Source: Microvirga sp. (GTDB lineage: Bacteria > Pseudomonadota > Alphaproteobacteria > Rhizobiales > Beijerinckiaceae). Taken from it: a stretch of DNA of 38,540 nt. Shown piece after piece: positions 37,512 through 38,540 of the stretch; positions within the stretch are counted from its first letter, which is position 1, and every line of letters starts with the position of its first letter. The notes under the pieces were generated by a model that searched no databases, was not told the origin of the DNA, and worked only from the letters and a program-made list of their open reading frames with translations. The position numbers were made by a program, and so were the translations under genes. The stretch is taken from the NCBI GenBank assembly GCA_029266525.1, contig JAQSWQ010000050.1, positions 1 through 38,540 of the forward strand. The letters run 5' to 3'.

Positions 37512-37549
37512 CCTGCGAACGAAATTCATTCAGCTCTTCGCTCTTTATG
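37428..37549 (+). repeat. Imperfect 40-bp direct repeats at the 3' end of the island gene
   Basis: 37428-37467 and 37510-37549 match at about 32 of 40 positions by eye. Both encode 'NLR..FIQLFALY', but in different frames (offset 82 nt). Confidence 0.8.
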
Positions 37550-37634
37550 GCGGCTCACTTTAATTCCGACCCCCCTTTTTCCGTGAGATTTTCGTCGGCA
37601 GGGTTCTCGCCGGATTAAGTCAGCGAGAACTCAA

Positions 37635-37973
37635 ATGAGCCTCCGCATTCAAGCGGTCGTACCGCCGCCCGACGTGTACAGCATCGATGGATTCGGCCGC
37701 GCTTTCGGCTTCGGGAGAAGTTTCATTTATGAGGAGATAGGGGCCGGACGTCTGCGAGCCGTCAAGGCCGGGCGCGAGACCCTTATCCGGCGCACCGACG
37801 CGCTCGCCTATATCGACAGCCTGCCTCCGATCACGGAGCTCGGTCCGCACGAACCCGACCCGGCTCAGGCCCCTGAAGACCGCATCATCCCGAATCAGAC
37901 GCCCGTCCGCTACCGCGGAAAACTGAAGCGTCATCGGATGAAGACAGCACTTGCTTCGGTCGACCGCGAGTAG
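37635..37973 (+). CDS. AlpA-like excisionase / helix-turn-helix protein
   Basis: A 112-residue DNA-binding protein. Residues 13-60 ('VYSIDGFGRAFGFGRSFIYEEIGAGRLRAVKAGRETLIRRTDALAYIDSLP') are the MerR-like winged helix of AlpA/excisionase proteins. The C-terminal half is basic and probably disordered. Close to a P4-type integrase, it is the likely recombination directionality factor or element regulator. GCGAGAA provides a weak ribosome site before ATG 37635. Confidence 0.82.
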   Translation: MSLRIQAVVPPPDVYSIDGFGRAFGFGRSFIYEEIGAGRLRAVKAGRETLIRRTDALAYIDSLPPITELGPHEPDPAQAPEDRIIPNQTPVRYRGKLKRHRMKTALASVDRE

Positions 37974-38071
37974 CGCAAAGGTTCCGGGAGACTCCATCCA
38001 GGCGAACCTCCAGACCGGACGCAGGTCGCTCCGTGCAGAACCTGGCGCTGGGCCAAATTAAGGAGAGCATC

Positions 38072-38540
38072 ATGGCCGACGAAACCAAGCCTGAATTTGA
38101 GGTTGTTTACCCTACATCCGAAGAACTCGACGAGGAGGAGCTGGAATTTCGGGCGCTGCGCCGCGACCTTCCAGGCGTCAAGGGTGCCAGCGCAGTTGGA
38201 GTTGTCTCCATCGGCGTTGGCAAAATACCGGGCAAGAACGAATTCTTCCGGACTCACCCCGAGTTCCGCCCAGTCATACCGATCGTGGATTTCGAAGTCG
38301 GAATGGAGCGACAGTACTTTGCTGTCGCGGACAACATGGTGGAAGCGCTGGCCGGCATCGGCATCACCGTCACCGACCACACCCTCTATCTGACCCTAAC
38401 GTCGCGCGGTGCAGTGCGCATCATCCCGGTTCGGCAAGCCAACGCTGACGGCCAGCAGAACGAGTACGCCCGCACCAAAGAGATCGGGCTGATCCAGGGC
38501 ATCGAGACCTGGGTCCGCCTCTTCACCGATCAGGACAATC
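38072..38540 (+). CDS. Unknown acidic island protein (3' end beyond the window)
   Basis: It starts at ATG 38072 with AAGGAGA 6 nt upstream and is open for at least 156 codons to the window edge. The N-terminus is very acidic ('SEELDEEELEF'). A centre with 'GVGKIPGKNEFFRTHPEFRPVIPIVDF' follows, then 'RQYFAVADNMVEALAGIGI'. No signal peptide or membrane segment is seen in this part. I do not recognise a family. It is probably a cargo or core gene of the integrated element, cotranscribed with whatever follows. Confidence 0.75.
   Translation, partial: MADETKPEFEVVYPTSEELDEEELEFRALRRDLPGVKGASAVGVVSIGVGKIPGKNEFFRTHPEFRPVIPIVDFEVGMERQYFAVADNMVEALAGIGITVTDHTLYLTLTSRGAVRIIPVRQANADGQQNEYARTKEIGLIQGIETWVRLFTDQDN

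Overview
This window looks like chromosomal DNA of a GC-rich alphaproteobacterium of the Hyphomicrobiales (Rhizobiales), probably near the Bradyrhizobium/Xanthobacteraceae/Methylobacteriaceae part of the order. The signs are an Omp25/Omp31-type porin with the usual 'AADLP' mature start, a four-domain copper nitrite reductase of a type known from rhizobia, palindromic intergenic repeats typical of these genomes, and C/G-biased third codon positions. No tRNA, rRNA, CRISPR array or complete insertion sequence was recognised.

Layout: (1) 1-3.4 kb is less GC-rich and scarred. It holds a heme-c/cupredoxin/NirK fusion gene whose membrane anchor is out of frame with the rest, gene relics (including the tail of an ABC exporter ATPase) and a small membrane protein. 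(2) 3.6-7.6 kb carries a metallophosphoesterase, then a hydantoin-type cluster: an Asp/Glu/hydantoin racemase divergent from a D-hydantoinase/dihydropyrimidinase, followed by a hydratase of the 2-keto-4-pentenoate hydratase family. (3) 7.7-11.7 kb has a small protein, a periplasmic cell-wall amidase, a PurD-like ATP-grasp enzyme convergent with a stand-alone SET-domain protein, a second copy of only the 5' end of that SET gene, and small proteins.

(4) 11.8-20.5 kb is the most coherent metabolic locus. A 2-aminoethylphosphonate-type binding protein is divergent from a Rieske oxygenase of the glycine-betaine/carnitine class, which is followed by a dimethylglycine/sarcosine-dehydrogenase-like flavoprotein. 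A second flavoprotein paralogue is convergent with the first across a palindromic repeat, and a choline-kinase-like phosphotransferase is divergent from the second. Together they suggest uptake and oxidative N-demethylation of a methylated amine, with one-carbon units passed to tetrahydrofolate. (5) 20.5-35.2 kb is mostly ordinary chromosome: an IPT/TIG-like membrane protein, SufA/IscA, TfoX-N protein, RhlE-type helicase, alpha/beta hydrolase, porin with a clear terminator, a propionyl-CoA carboxylase alpha gene broken by a short out-of-frame deletion, gamma-glutamylcyclotransferase-like protein, acylphosphatase, an MqsRA toxin-antitoxin pair with a palindromic operator, rhodanese, DUF599, DUF3253, YdcF, LprI-like and RraA-like proteins.

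(6) From about 35.5 kb to the right edge is the left end of an integrated element: a P4-type tyrosine integrase, an unknown gene with a duplicated C-terminal module, an AlpA-like excisionase and the start of an unknown acidic protein that runs off the window. I see no obviously new multi-gene defence system. The best candidates for new biology are the methylated-amine locus, the PurD-like/SET pair, the extended MqsA antitoxin and the uncharacterised island genes.
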